Assembly (NCBI GenBank): GCA_009392275.1
Contig: VFGV01000005.1
Location: 1 to 64,000 of the forward strand
Direction of reading: 5' to 3'
Length of the DNA stretch: 64,000 nucleotides
DNA from: SAR202 cluster bacterium
GTDB taxonomy: Bacteria; Chloroflexota; Dehalococcoidia; Lucifugimonadales; UBA2962
Shown: piece after piece, positions 45,254 through 54,557 of the stretch
How the letters are laid out: each line of letters starts with the position of its first letter
Position numbering within the stretch: position 1 is the stretch's first letter
Made by a program: the position numbers and the translations under genes
The notes under the pieces: generated by a model
Database searches by the model: none
Seen by the model: the letters and a program-made list of their open reading frames with translations, nothing else
Told to the model about the DNA's origin: nothing

Positions 45254-46336
45254 TTAAAATGCCATCTTTTTGGCTTTGTTTAATAACTCTACCCCAGTTT
45301 CTTTCATAACGACCACATCTTCAATCCTTACTCCACCCCATCCAGGTATATAAATTCCGGGTTCAATAGTAAAAACCATTCCAGGCTCGATAATATTTTT
45401 TGAATTAGCTGCAATCCACGGTTTTTCGTGCACTTCTAATCCAACACCGTGACCAAGGCTATGCCCAAATTGGTCTCCAAAACCAGCATCACTAATAACA
45501 GATCTAGCAAGATCGTCTATCTCTGCACCTGACATACCGGGCCTCGCTTCTGCCTCAGCATGTATCTGGGCCTTAAGCACCGTTTTGTATACGTGGACAA
45601 ACTGATGATCAGGTTGATCGATAACAATTGTTCTAGTTAAATCACTACAATAATTTTGATATACACATCCCATATCTATAACTACTGAGTCACCCGATTT
45701 TATAATTGAAGAATCGGGTCTATGATGTGGCAACGCTCCATTTGCTCCCGCTGCAACAATGACATCAAATGACATCTTTTCTCCCCCCAGATTTCTCATT
45801 GCCTGTTCTAACAGCCATGACACTTCCTTTTCAGTCATTCCAGCTTCGATGGTGGGAGTTACAACGTCCATGGCTTGATCGGTAATAGAACAGACTTTTT
45901 TCAATATTTGGATCTCATCAATCGTCTTATACTGACGTAATTTACCTACAATATTTGACGTTGCAACCATTTCAATATTTTTATTTTTACCAACATTTAT
46001 TTTATTAACTTCTGATAAAAGTGCCTGATGCATATTAAAGGTAACATCATCTGCTTCAAAGCCAATTCTCTTTACACCTGTACTCTCGATCACATCCCTT
46101 AACCAATCCAGCTTTGAGGAAGCGCGCTTTATGGTAAAGTCCTTTGCTTGAATTGAAGCTTGCTCTGTATATCGTGAATCAGTCACTAAAATTAGCTGTG
46201 AATCCGTGATAAACAAAAAACCTGCTGATCCACTAAATCCAGAAACGTACAGTCTGTTTTCGTACGTCGAAATTAAAAAGGCCTCAAGTCTTTCTTTAGC
46301 CATATCCTGACGCAGTTTTGTAAGTATTTGAGTCAA
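45254..46336 (-). CDS. pepP: Xaa-Pro aminopeptidase / M24 metallopeptidase
   Basis: A 360-residue pita-bread-fold peptidase. The N-terminal creatinase-like domain spans about residues 1-130. The metal ligands are in VIDMGCVYQNYCSDLTRT (two Asp), GHSLGHGVGLEVHE (His), FTIEPGIY (Glu) and GGVRIEDVV (Glu). It removes N-terminal residues before proline. The gene order aroQ-pepP-efp is a very common bacterial cluster. It is 2 bp behind aroQ and 13 bp before efp. Confidence 0.92.
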   Translation of the reverse strand: MTQILTKLRQDMAKERLEAFLISTYENRLYVSGFSGSAGFLFITDSQLILVTDSRYTEQASIQAKDFTIKRASSKLDWLRDVIESTGVKRIGFEADDVTFNMHQALLSEVNKINVGKNKNIEMVATSNIVGKLRQYKTIDEIQILKKVCSITDQAMDVVTPTIEAGMTEKEVSWLLEQAMRNLGGEKMSFDVIVAAGANGALPHHRPDSSIIKSGDSVVIDMGCVYQNYCSDLTRTIVIDQPDHQFVHVYKTVLKAQIHAEAEARPGMSGAEIDDLARSVISDAGFGDQFGHSLGHGVGLEVHEKPWIAANSKNIIEPGMVFTIEPGIYIPGWGGVRIEDVVVMKETGVELLNKAKKMAF

Positions 46337-46338
46337 CT

Positions 46339-46779
46339 TTATAGCTGTTTTCGGAGATGGCTAACTAGTCTTTCAAGCGCCATAATGTAACCATCTCCGC
46401 GATGTCCTTTGATTTGTTCAAATGATAGATCTGATATGAGAGAATGCCGTCGGAACTCCTCTCGTTCATGGATATCAGATAAATGTATCTCAATAAATGG
46501 TGTCTTCACATCTGACAAACAATCACGTAGTGATATTCCGTAATGAGTTAATGCTCCGGGGTTTATCAATATCCCAGACACATTCTCATAATTAGCCTGT
46601 ATGAAATCTATTATGTCTCCTTCATGATTTGACTGAAAAAATTCAAGATTAACATCTAATTCAGCTGCTTTTGCAGACATGCGATGGGAAATTTGATCCA
46701 ACGTTTCAGTTCCATACTGGTCAGCATCACGCTTGCCAAGCATATTCAGATTTGGCCCGTTTATTACTAATAGTTTCAT
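46339..46779 (-). CDS. aroQ: Type II 3-dehydroquinate dehydratase
   Basis: The 146-residue enzyme performs the third shikimate step. The signature start LVINGPNLNMLGKRDADQYG carries the active-site Tyr. QSNHEGDIIDFI, NPGALTHYGISLRD and IEIHLSDIHEREEFRRHS complete the active site, with the catalytic His in the last block. Its ATG overlaps the xerC stop by one base. Other shikimate genes (aroF, aroH) are far away in the 18.9-20.3 kb cluster. Confidence 0.96.
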   Translation of the reverse strand: MKLLVINGPNLNMLGKRDADQYGTETLDQISHRMSAKAAELDVNLEFFQSNHEGDIIDFIQANYENVSGILINPGALTHYGISLRDCLSDVKTPFIEIHLSDIHEREEFRRHSLISDLSFEQIKGHRGDGYIMALERLVSHLRKQL

Positions 46780-47747
46780 TATTTAGACTGATCCTTAATT
46801 GCCCTTGGATGCGCTGACAAATAAATCTGCCTTGCCTCAGAGCTACTAACATGTGTATACAACTGAGTTGTCGATGGACTGGAATGGCCCAATAATTCCT
46901 GTACCACTCTTAAATCAGCTCCCCCATCTAAAAGGTGGGTTGCGAAAGAATGTCGAAGTGTATGAGTATGAACATCTTGTAAGCCAGCTAGTTTACTATA
47001 ATAATTAACCTTTTTTTGAATAGTACGCTGATTAAGACGACCCCCAGTTCGATTCAAAAACAAAGCTTTAGCCTTTCCTGAAAGATCCAATTTTAGCCGT
47101 CCGTATTTAATATATCGCTCGATTGCATGTGTGGCAGGTTTACCAATTAACGCAATCCTTTGCTTAGATCCTTTACCAGTAACCACAAGCTCCTGATTAC
47201 CAACATTAATATCACTAAGGTTAAGCTTCTGAACCTCACTAACTCGTAAACCTGCAGCATAAATTAATTCAAGCAAAGCTAAATCTCTTAAACCTATAGT
47301 AGATTTGTTATCAACAACTTCGAAGATTTTATTTACCTCTTCCTTAGACAAAAACTTAGGAAGCCTACGTGTATTGTTTAACACCCCTCTACGCGGTAAT
47401 GGATCAGTTTTAATAATTCCATCTCGAACCAGCCATTTTAGAAAACTTCTTAAAGTGCTTAGTTTTCTAACCACACTAGACCTCACATAACCAATATCTA
47501 CAAGCCAAGCAAGGTATTCCCTAAGGTTAGTCCGGTTAAGATCAGTTATCGAACTCAATCCTTGAACCTGCATAAAATCAAACAACGGCGCTAGGTCATT
47601 TCTGTAATTACGAATTGTGAAATTAGATAACCCGCGTTCAGTTTTCACATGATGTTCAAATGAATCTAACAATTGTGTCCATTTAGATTCATCATTTTTA
47701 AAAGAGATTGTCTGTTTACTTACAGAAGTCATGATTTTACTTTTCAC
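46779..47747 (-). CDS. xerC: Tyrosine recombinase XerC/XerD type
   Basis: A 322-residue tyrosine recombinase. The N-terminal SAM-like DNA-binding domain covers residues about 25-115 (RGLSNFTIRNYRNDL). Catalytic residues are Arg in AAGLRVSEVQKL, Lys in VTGKGSKQR, His-x-x-Arg in THTLRHSFATHL, His in LLGHSS and Tyr in TQLYTHVS. Position in the topA-aroQ housekeeping operon marks it as the chromosome-dimer resolvase rather than a phage integrase. XerC versus XerD cannot be settled. An ATG at 47732 is an alternative start. Confidence 0.9.
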   Translation of the reverse strand: MKSKIMTSVSKQTISFKNDESKWTQLLDSFEHHVKTERGLSNFTIRNYRNDLAPLFDFMQVQGLSSITDLNRTNLREYLAWLVDIGYVRSSVVRKLSTLRSFLKWLVRDGIIKTDPLPRRGVLNNTRRLPKFLSKEEVNKIFEVVDNKSTIGLRDLALLELIYAAGLRVSEVQKLNLSDINVGNQELVVTGKGSKQRIALIGKPATHAIERYIKYGRLKLDLSGKAKALFLNRTGGRLNQRTIQKKVNYYSKLAGLQDVHTHTLRHSFATHLLDGGADLRVVQELLGHSSPSTTQLYTHVSSSEARQIYLSAHPRAIKDQSK

Positions 47748-47769
47748 AAGTATGTTGAACTAAATAAAT

Positions 47770-49923
47770 TTAAACTACAACTTCGAGCTGTTCAGTCGTT
47801 TTTTCATCTTGTTTTACAGCACCTTTATATGGACATTTAACGCATCTTGCCCTGTTCTGTCCCCACATAACTAACAATCCGCTGCATTCGGGACATGGTT
47901 CCGATATAGGTTTACGACTAGTCGCAAAAGTACATTCAGGGTAACCAGAACACCCATAAAAAGTTTTATTAGCTCTACCCTTCCTCTGCTTCTCAACCAA
48001 ATTATTAGCGCATTCTGGACAATTAATATCTAAAACTGAAACTAACGGACGAGCATTTTTACAGTCAGGAAATCCACTACATGACAGGAATCTACCATAT
48101 CTACCAAGTTTAATTACCATGGGTCTTTCACATATTTCACAAACTTCATTAGATTCTTCATCAATTTCACTTCTCGGTACTCTTTCCACATCGATTTCTG
48201 ACTTTTTTATCAAATTATGAAACGGTACATAGAATTCTTTTATAACTGGAACCCATTCTCGTTCACCGCTCGCAATCTCATCCAAATATGTTTCTAATTT
48301 TGCAGTGAATCCTACATTCATAGTATCGGTAAAGTGCTGAGTCAAAAGCGAATTCACAACTTTACCAAGCTTGGTGGATACGAAACGACTGTTAATTTTC
48401 TGCACATAATATCGATCTTGTATGGTTCCCATTACGGATGCGTAAGTGCTTGGACGTCCAATGCCTTTTTCTTCCAAAAGCTTGATAAGGGTGGCTTCTG
48501 TGTAAAGAGGTGGTGCCTCTGTGAAGTGCTGCTTCTTGGAAATACTTAAACAGTTTAAATGGTCTCCTTTTATTAAATCAGGAAGTCTAGTTTTATCAGG
48601 CAAGACGTCCTTTGTATCATCTTCGGATTCCATGTATACAGTTCTATAGCCATCGAATTTAAGAATTGTTCCCACCGATGTAAATGAATACTGTTTATCA
48701 CTATTTTTGTTTGCAGATATTTCAACTTTTGTTTGGTCAAATAATGCATCCGGCATTTGACTACAAATCATTCTATTCCATATTAATTTATATAATCTAA
48801 ATTGATCATTATTAAGATATTTTCTGATTTTTTCAGGAGTATGAAATATCGAAGTTGGCCTAATCGCTTCGTGTGCTTCTTGAGCTCCTTTGACTTTAGT
48901 TTTATAAAATCTGGGTTTTGCCAAATGGTATTTATCCCCATATTCATTTTTTATAAATTCTGTCGTTTCAATAATCGCAGATTTAGATACATTGGTTGAG
49001 TCAGTTCTCATATATGTGATTAAACCGACTGATCCTTCAGATCCCAGTTCAAGGCCTTCATAAAGTTGCTGAGCAACTCTCATAGTATTGGAAGCACTAA
49101 ACCTGAATCTACGTGAGGCATCTTGTTGTAATGTGCTAGTTATGAACGGCGGAGGTGGCCTACGAATAGTTTGTTTCTTAGTAACATTTTTTACTTTAAA
49201 TTCAGCATTGCCCAAATCACTTAAAACAGACTGGGCGTTTTTCTCATTATCCAACCCTAGATCTTTTTTAGAATCGTCTATAGCAGTTAATTTTGCTTCG
49301 AACGAGGTCTTGGCCGATTTATCTTTTGCCAAATTAGCCGTAATGGTCCAATACTCTTGAGGTACAAAGTTATTGTGTTCAGTTTCTCTTTCGATAACCA
49401 ACTTAACAGCCGATGATTGAACTCTGCCTGCTGACAATCCTGGACGAACTTTTTTCCATAAAACTGGACTTAATTCGTAGCCAACTAATCTGTCTAAGAT
49501 ACGCCTTGCCTGTTGAGCTGCGACTAAGTTGTAATCTACTTCTCTGGGATTATCAAAAGCATGCTGTACCGCATCTTTGGTTATTTCGTGAAAAACTACC
49601 CTTTTGATTTTTGTTGGTTCGATTTTTGCAGCCGCTATCAAATGCCATGATATTGCCTCTCCCTCTCTATCTGGATCGGTTGCCAAATAGACATTGTCAG
49701 CTTTCTTAACAGCCGTCCTTAAATCATCAATAATCTTACGCCGATCAGGTATTAAAGCATATTTTGGGGTAAATGATAAATCATCGACTTTTACTCCCAA
49801 GGTTTTTCTAGGCAAATCTCTAATATGACCCATAGAGGCTTTAGCCACATAACTCTTGCCTAAAAAACGTCCCACAGTACGAGCTTTGGCCGGTGATTCA
49901 ACTATTACTAAATTCTTAGACAT
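47770..49923 (-). CDS. topA: DNA topoisomerase I
   Basis: The 717-residue type IA topoisomerase relaxes negative supercoils. TOPRIM motifs include LVIVESPAKA and the acidic TDPDREGEAI. The catalytic Tyr is in GLITYMRTDSTNVS. The C-terminus has three Cys-rich zinc modules (from about residue 600): CEICERPM, CPECANNL and CPECSGLL blocks. It heads the operon running to rhomboid. A candidate promoter lies 119-148 bp upstream. Confidence 0.97.
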   Translation of the reverse strand: MSKNLVIVESPAKARTVGRFLGKSYVAKASMGHIRDLPRKTLGVKVDDLSFTPKYALIPDRRKIIDDLRTAVKKADNVYLATDPDREGEAISWHLIAAAKIEPTKIKRVVFHEITKDAVQHAFDNPREVDYNLVAAQQARRILDRLVGYELSPVLWKKVRPGLSAGRVQSSAVKLVIERETEHNNFVPQEYWTITANLAKDKSAKTSFEAKLTAIDDSKKDLGLDNEKNAQSVLSDLGNAEFKVKNVTKKQTIRRPPPPFITSTLQQDASRRFRFSASNTMRVAQQLYEGLELGSEGSVGLITYMRTDSTNVSKSAIIETTEFIKNEYGDKYHLAKPRFYKTKVKGAQEAHEAIRPTSIFHTPEKIRKYLNNDQFRLYKLIWNRMICSQMPDALFDQTKVEISANKNSDKQYSFTSVGTILKFDGYRTVYMESEDDTKDVLPDKTRLPDLIKGDHLNCLSISKKQHFTEAPPLYTEATLIKLLEEKGIGRPSTYASVMGTIQDRYYVQKINSRFVSTKLGKVVNSLLTQHFTDTMNVGFTAKLETYLDEIASGEREWVPVIKEFYVPFHNLIKKSEIDVERVPRSEIDEESNEVCEICERPMVIKLGRYGRFLSCSGFPDCKNARPLVSVLDINCPECANNLVEKQRKGRANKTFYGCSGYPECTFATSRKPISEPCPECSGLLVMWGQNRARCVKCPYKGAVKQDEKTTEQLEVVV

Positions 49924-50041
49924 ATTTTTATATTCAGCTTAAATTCCGAAAATTATCCTCTCAGTTCTGTCACCCATAGTCCATAAATTTAGTGGCAAGA
50001 TTTGGAAAAGGACACATTATTTCAGTCTAGCACAAGTTTAG

Positions 50042-50071
50042 TTTATAACTGATTAAAATAAATTAAACCAA
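50042..50071 (-). promoter_or_regulatory. Candidate promoter for the topA operon
   Basis: On the minus strand TTGGTT (50066-50071) and TATAAA (50042-50047) are separated by 18 bp, in the 205-bp gap between tRNA-Ser and topA. Transcription would start near 50035. Confidence 0.35.
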
Positions 50072-50128
50072 AAGATCGACCCTTTTTGCGGAGTTTTTAA
50101 AATATAGGAAATCAAATAGATTTAATTA

Positions 50129-50220
<92 letters not shown>

Positions 50221-50265
50221 GTATAATAATTATAATTCTCCCTATTATTCGTGGGTCAGATCGCA

Positions 50266-50356
50266 TGGCGGAGAGGGCGGGATTCGAACCCGCGATACGA
50301 TTACCTCGCATACTAGTTTTCGAGACTAGCGCCTTAAGCCGCTCGGCCACCTCTCC
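50266..50356 (-). tRNA. tRNA-Ser(CGA)
   Basis: The acceptor stem is identical to the neighbouring serine tRNA. The anticodon stem CTAGT/ACTAG has loop CTCGAAA, anticodon CGA. A long variable arm (TGCGAGGTAATCGTA) is present, and CCA is encoded at 50266-50268. It reads the rare UCG codon. Confidence 0.95.
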
Positions 50357-50461
50357 GAGCAACACAGTAAACTCGAATAAATTGTAAAAGGGAAATTATA
50401 GCATCAGGCCATCAAGACGGCAGATTGAACAATCCTCTTTATCAACTATTACAGGATTTTT

Positions 50462-52255
50462 CTATTCATTATCAAGAACCCTAATTTTTAGTTCATCCAA
50501 ATGGATGTCCTCTACTGGTCCAGGTGAACCAAATAAGGGATCAACCGCACTCTGTGTTTTAGGGAAGGCGATAGTATCTCTGATACTTTCCAGGCCTGCT
50601 AGCACCATGACTAATCTATCAATTCCTGGTGCTATGCCTCCATGAGGCGGTGCGCCATAATCGAATGATTCCAATAATTGCCCAAACCTCTCATTTATTT
50701 GTTCCAAGCTATATCCTAGTACCTTTAGTATTCTTTCTTGTAATTCCCTATCATGTACTCTAATACTACCACTGGCAATCTCTAAACCATTGCATACTAA
50801 ATCATATGAATCTGCTATAACGGAACCTGGATCAGTTTCCAATTTAGCTGCTTGACCTTCTTTTGGCATAGTAAAAGCATGGTGAGCAGCTGTCCACTGT
50901 CCTTCGTTATCACCAGGTTCAAATAAAGGAAAATCAATGATAAAGGCAAATTCCAACTGATTTTGATCCACTAATTCTAGACTCAGGCCAAGCGAGCTTC
51001 GAAGTTGTCCTAATACAGTTTGCGTCAATTTTTTTTCACCCGAAACTATTAACAAAAGGTCATTCGCTGAAGATTTAGTAGCTAATACAACCTTTTTCAA
51101 TTCTTCTTGAGTTATATATTTGGATATCGAAGATCTAGTGTTTTCCAAATCATGGTCTTCAGATGCAAGCTCTTCTGGTAAGCCGATCCAAACCAATCCT
51201 TGAGCACCTAATTGTCGAGCCTGTTCAACCAGCTTGTCCAGTTTTTTCCTAGACATGTTTCCTTGCCCAGGAACTACGATTCCTTGGACAACACCTCCGT
51301 CTTCAATGACCGTCCGGAAGACTTGAAAATCACTAGTAATGAAACATTTTGTAATATCAATAATTTCCAAACCAAACCGTAGGTCTGGTTTGTCTGTTCC
51401 ATATCGATCCATAGATTCATGATAAGTAATTTTTGGAAAAGGCTTGTTGATCTTTTTGTCTGGAATTATAGACTCCACTAAATTAATCATTAATTCCTCT
51501 ATCAAGCTCAGCACATCATCTCTATGAACGAAGCTCATCTCTAAGTCAAGTTGGGTGTGCTCTGGTTGTCTATCAGCTCTTAGGTCTTCATCTCTGAAGC
51601 ATCTTGCTATTTGAAAATACTTTTCGAATCCTGATGCCATTAACAATTGCTTTAATTGTTGCGGAGACTGAGGCAAGGCATAGAACATTCCAGGATGAAC
51701 ACGACTTGGAACAATATAGTCTCGGGCGCCTTCTGGAGTACTTTTAATTAAAATTGGAGTTTCTATTTCGATAAAGTCATAATTATCAAGAAAATCCCGT
51801 ATAAATTTAACCACCTTATGCCGCAAAATCAAAATCTCTTGCATAAATGGACGTCTTAAGTCCATGTACCTATATCTAAGCCGTATTGACTCATCAACAT
51901 CTGATTCTTCATTAATATAAAAAGGCGGGGTTTTCGACCTCGACATAATTTCTATATCATTTGCCAAAATTTCTACGTCGCCGGTCGGCATATCAGGATT
52001 TACAGTGCCTTCGGGTCTGCTTGATACAACACCTTTAATTTTTAAAACCCATTCATTTCGAACGGATTCAGCAATATTGTGAGCCTGAGGGGCAGATTTA
52101 GGATCGAAAACCAACTGAATTAGACCAGATCGATCACGCAAATCTAAGAAAATAATATTACCGTGGTCCCTGCGCCGATGAACCCAGCCAGCCAAGATCA
52201 CATCTTGACTCAAATGTGTTTTGCGAAGCGAGCCACAATCAATACTTTTATGCAA
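50462..52255 (-). CDS. aspS: Aspartyl-tRNA synthetase
   Basis: A 597-residue class II synthetase of the bacterial type. An N-terminal OB-fold anticodon-binding domain (GWVHRRRDHGNIIFLDLRDR) leads, then the catalytic core with motif 2 FRDEDLRADRQPEHTQLD and motif 3 GIAPGIDRLVM. A GAD insertion domain sits in the middle. Discrimination between tRNA-Asp and tRNA-Asn cannot be judged from the sequence alone, and no gatCAB genes are in the window. The Lrp-type regulator lies 92 bp upstream. Confidence 0.96.
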   Translation of the reverse strand: MHKSIDCGSLRKTHLSQDVILAGWVHRRRDHGNIIFLDLRDRSGLIQLVFDPKSAPQAHNIAESVRNEWVLKIKGVVSSRPEGTVNPDMPTGDVEILANDIEIMSRSKTPPFYINEESDVDESIRLRYRYMDLRRPFMQEILILRHKVVKFIRDFLDNYDFIEIETPILIKSTPEGARDYIVPSRVHPGMFYALPQSPQQLKQLLMASGFEKYFQIARCFRDEDLRADRQPEHTQLDLEMSFVHRDDVLSLIEELMINLVESIIPDKKINKPFPKITYHESMDRYGTDKPDLRFGLEIIDITKCFITSDFQVFRTVIEDGGVVQGIVVPGQGNMSRKKLDKLVEQARQLGAQGLVWIGLPEELASEDHDLENTRSSISKYITQEELKKVVLATKSSANDLLLIVSGEKKLTQTVLGQLRSSLGLSLELVDQNQLEFAFIIDFPLFEPGDNEGQWTAAHHAFTMPKEGQAAKLETDPGSVIADSYDLVCNGLEIASGSIRVHDRELQERILKVLGYSLEQINERFGQLLESFDYGAPPHGGIAPGIDRLVMVLAGLESIRDTIAFPKTQSAVDPLFGSPGPVEDIHLDELKIRVLDNE

Positions 52256-52347
52256 TGTCTTTACTCATAGATATAGGTTAGGAAAATGTATATTTATTTT
52301 CGGTCAAGTTCAAGTAAAAACATGTATTAATACTGAAGCTATGTAAT

Positions 52348-52794
52348 TTATTTTACGCCATTACCATTTTGGACTATACCGCCCAAGCTTACAAAAGTCT
52401 CTGAACTTTGCAATCCAGCAATGCAACCTAACTTATCTCTCAAAAACTTACCGAGATCATTTGGATTGCCCAAAGCTACCCAGCAAAATACATCGTATTG
52501 TCCGGTAACCTCCGATAACCATTTGACTTCATTGAATTGACTCAATTGATCGACAATATCTTCAATTTTATCAGCATCTGCCTTTATCCCTACTATTGCC
52601 TGTGAGTCCAGTCCCATTTTAGATAGGTTGGCAACTCCATTAACGTATAGGTAATTATCAGATATAAGCTTCTTCAGTCTACGGCGAATCGTTCCTTCAC
52701 TAACTCCAATTATCTTCGCTATATATGCATTGGACGTACGCCCATCAAGTTCAAGAATTTCAATTATTTTAGAATCAATCTTATCTAATACCAT
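52348..52794 (-). CDS. Lrp/AsnC family transcriptional regulator
   Basis: The 148-residue protein starts with the Lrp-type winged-helix (KIDSKIIEILELDGRTSNAYIAKIIGVSEGTIRRRLKKLI, residues about 5-45, split across the two helices). A RAM/ligand domain follows, with VTGQYDVFCWVALGNPNDL. Members respond to amino acids or similar small molecules and control amino-acid metabolism. The target and effector are unknown. It is in line with aspS downstream on the same strand, but a promoter could lie between them. Confidence 0.88.
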   Translation of the reverse strand: MVLDKIDSKIIEILELDGRTSNAYIAKIIGVSEGTIRRRLKKLISDNYLYVNGVANLSKMGLDSQAIVGIKADADKIEDIVDQLSQFNEVKWLSEVTGQYDVFCWVALGNPNDLGKFLRDKLGCIAGLQSSETFVSLGGIVQNGNGVK

Positions 52795-52909
52795 TTAAGT
52801 TCCAAGTATACAAATTTAACTATGCCAAAATACATCTTTACTATTATATTGTGAATTAATTAACGAATGCATCCTGTTTAACTAAATCAGGTGAGTATTT
52901 TTTAAATTA

Positions 52910-53578
52910 TCAGCTTAATTTCCTTCGCATCCAGGCTTTCCTATCGCGAATATCTCTGTCCCAAATTATACGACAACATAGAACTACAAAAATTGAGCCA
53001 TTCTTGTTATCTATCTTTTCAAAATTGCCGGTCAACCTCTTCAACAACATCACTATACTCATGGCGATGCACAAGTATATATATTCTGAAGGTTGGTTAA
53101 ATATCAAAGCTAATATAGGCAATAAAATCATTGCACACAATGTCCATGCACTCATATCTTTTGATAACACTTTTCCCATTCCACCCATCACTACTGTAAG
53201 CAATAGGATCTCCTTCCACATAAACAATCCGAAAACGACTCCTATAGTAGTAGCAACTCCTCTCCCACCCGTAAATTTCAGGAAAATACTCCAATTATGC
53301 CCCACAACCAAAGCAACACCTACTACAAACATCATCCAAGGATCCGGATATAAATATCGAATTAAAATGATGGTTGCAGTGCCTTTAGCGAATGAATCAA
53401 AAACACCAACTGCTAACCCCATTTTTTTCCCGGAAATTTGCATTATATTGGACGATCCGACATTACCTGAACCATAGCTTCTTATGTCAATACCATGAAA
53501 AAATCGTCCAGCAATATATGAAGTTGGAATAGAACCTATTATATATGCGATGAGTACCACGGCTATTTCAACAATCAA
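52910..53578 (-). CDS. plsY: Glycerol-3-phosphate acyltransferase PlsY
   Basis: A 222-residue polytopic membrane enzyme using acyl-phosphate to acylate glycerol 3-phosphate. The three PlsY motifs are visible: IGSIPTSYIAGRF, the G-rich GSGNVGSSNIMQISGK region and VGHNWSIFLKFTGGRGVATT. About five to six hydrophobic spans occur before a basic, soluble tail (residues about 190-222), longer than usual. It lies 23 bp after the PHP gene on the same strand. Confidence 0.92.
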   Translation of the reverse strand: MIVEIAVVLIAYIIGSIPTSYIAGRFFHGIDIRSYGSGNVGSSNIMQISGKKMGLAVGVFDSFAKGTATIILIRYLYPDPWMMFVVGVALVVGHNWSIFLKFTGGRGVATTIGVVFGLFMWKEILLLTVVMGGMGKVLSKDMSAWTLCAMILLPILALIFNQPSEYIYLCIAMSIVMLLKRLTGNFEKIDNKNGSIFVVLCCRIIWDRDIRDRKAWMRRKLS

Positions 53579-53601
53579 TTTGAACCTTTAGCATCGTTAA
53601 T

Positions 53602-54453
53602 TCATTTCAACCTGTTTTTCAATTCACTAAGAGTCTCAATTGGTGGCCCGATTGTGCCCGGTTGAGGTTCTCCTGGATTTCCTGAGTTATGGAAGTCACT
53701 CCCTCCACATTCGATCAAGTCGTTCTCTTTTGCAATTAAACTAAGTCTCTTAATCTGACTATCTGTGTAATCACCATAATAAACCTCAATTCCTGCTAAG
53801 CCTCTAGGTTTCAGCTCTGATATTAACCCGGGCAAGTTACTTATAGGATTTCGACCAGATTTTACTTTTGATCTCATCGGGTGCGCCAAAACTGGTAAAG
53901 CATTTGATTGCACAAGTAAATCAACTGCTTTACTAGGCGATATTGTGCTACTTGGGTAATAAGATGAGTGCGAGGATCCCAGATATAAATCAAATGCTTC
54001 CTTTGGATAATTCACATACCCAGCATCTACAAGCGCTTTTGCAATATGAGGTCGACCAATAACGGCATTACCTGCTAACTCAGTTACTTTTTCAAATTCA
54101 ATTTCAAGCCCAATAAGCTGCAGCCTTTCAACTATTTTCTTACTGCGTAATAACCTGTTTTTCCTAGCCCTACGACAATATTCAGACAAACTGTTATCTT
54201 CTGGACGAGTGAATAAACCAAGAATGTGTACTTCTATTCCATTCCAATTACTACTAACTTCAATACCTGGAATAAGCTCAATACTACCAATTACTTCAGC
54301 TTGTCTGATTGCTTCATCAATACCATCAAGGGTGTCATGATCTGTAAGAGCAATAGCTTTTAACCCACTTTGAGCACATTTATTTACAAGATCACACGGA
54401 CTTAATGTACCATCCGACGCGGTGCTGTGAAGATGCAGGTCTAAATTAAACAT
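53602..54453 (-). CDS. PHP-domain phosphoesterase (RNase AM / YciV type)
   Basis: A metal-dependent PHP hydrolase with FNLDLHLHSTASDG, IALTDHDTLDG, the GIEVSSNW and HILGLF blocks, then VIGRPHIAKALVDAGY and LAHPMRS, and CGGSDFHNSG near the end. This is the arrangement of the YciV branch, including 3',5'-nucleoside bisphosphate phosphatase and RNase AM. Either function is possible. The ATG at 54453 puts the metal motif at the N-terminus; in-frame GTG 54465 and ATG 54459 are alternatives. It follows rny after about 90 bp. Confidence 0.88.
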   Translation of the reverse strand: MFNLDLHLHSTASDGTLSPCDLVNKCAQSGLKAIALTDHDTLDGIDEAIRQAEVIGSIELIPGIEVSSNWNGIEVHILGLFTRPEDNSLSEYCRRARKNRLLRSKKIVERLQLIGLEIEFEKVTELAGNAVIGRPHIAKALVDAGYVNYPKEAFDLYLGSSHSSYYPSSTISPSKAVDLLVQSNALPVLAHPMRSKVKSGRNPISNLPGLISELKPRGLAGIEVYYGDYTDSQIKRLSLIAKENDLIECGGSDFHNSGNPGEPQPGTIGPPIETLSELKNRLK

Positions 54454-54557
54454 GAACATTGACACATATCTAAATTAATACATAACCACCATATAATTTA
54501 AGGTTTAACAAATTAAACCTTGTGTTAATGTATCAAAATCTTATTATCTTCGCAGCG

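Noticed and set aside
46779-47747. Tyrosine recombinase as a mobile-element integrase
   Set aside because: It lies between topA and aroQ with one-base overlaps typical of the housekeeping xerC locus, and no att-like repeats flank it.
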